DNA of 64,000 bases from Hippasteria phrygiana (lineage: Eukaryota; Echinodermata; Asteroidea; Valvatida; Goniasteridae). Below are more notes on the stretch, generated by a model. It worked only from the letters and a program-made list of their open reading frames with translations, did no database searches and had not been told where the DNA came from. Position 1 is the first letter of the stretch. The stretch is from the NCBI GenBank assembly GCA_037893225.1, contig JAZGUH010000483.1:1364001-1428000 (forward strand), read 5' to 3'. The stretch is not shown here.

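Overview
The window looks like nuclear DNA of an invertebrate animal. It has spliced protein-coding exons with GT-AG introns, a Ty3/Gypsy LTR retrotransposon, tRNA-derived SINEs and very many small terminal-inverted-repeat (TIR) elements. A marine deuterostome such as an echinoderm is my guess from the repeat style and the metazoan dynein; no sequence here identifies the species. No bacterial operon, CRISPR array or rRNA was seen.

The host gene is a single axonemal dynein heavy chain on the minus strand, running from beyond position 64000 leftwards to beyond position 1. I resolved 31 consecutive exons between 64000 and 11596 (about 1,556 codons). Every exon-exon junction joins in a compatible reading phase, and every internal boundary has an AG acceptor and a GT donor. 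The exons encode, in order, part of the N-terminal tail (with unusual lysine-, serine- and acid-rich stretches), the linker domain, and the whole of AAA1 with its Walker A (GPAGTGKTE), Walker B (FDEFNRI) and sensor-1 region. The remaining AAA modules, stalk and C-terminus must lie left of the window. The single-motor inner-arm type is most likely, with a tentative resemblance to DNAH14.

Positions 1 to 11116 are a nearly complete Ty3/Gypsy retrotransposon in plus orientation, that is, antisense in a dynein intron. It has two almost identical LTRs, a primer-binding site matching the 3' end of tRNA-Ser, gag, and pol (protease, RT, RNase H, integrase) with an unusual hydrophobic C-terminal tail. 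The gag-pol junction carries a textbook -1 frameshift signal. A separate 1-base phase break in an A6 run interrupts pol inside RNase H. The LTRs appear to differ only by one 2-bp indel, so the insertion is young.

The dynein introns are packed with repeats: TTAA-bounded piggyBac-like MITE families (here called B, C and M), a TIR family A (AATAAGCCAGTTCGGTAT ends), TA-flanked pogo/mariner-like elements (D), a 2.7-kb CACTA-type element, several CAGGG-ended elements with reiterated internal words, SINEs, and four long palindromes. Many elements are nested in one another. The palindromes are the most unusual signal: each has nearly perfect arms and a shared GC-rich centre and shared outer ends, but the middle part of the arms differs from copy to copy.
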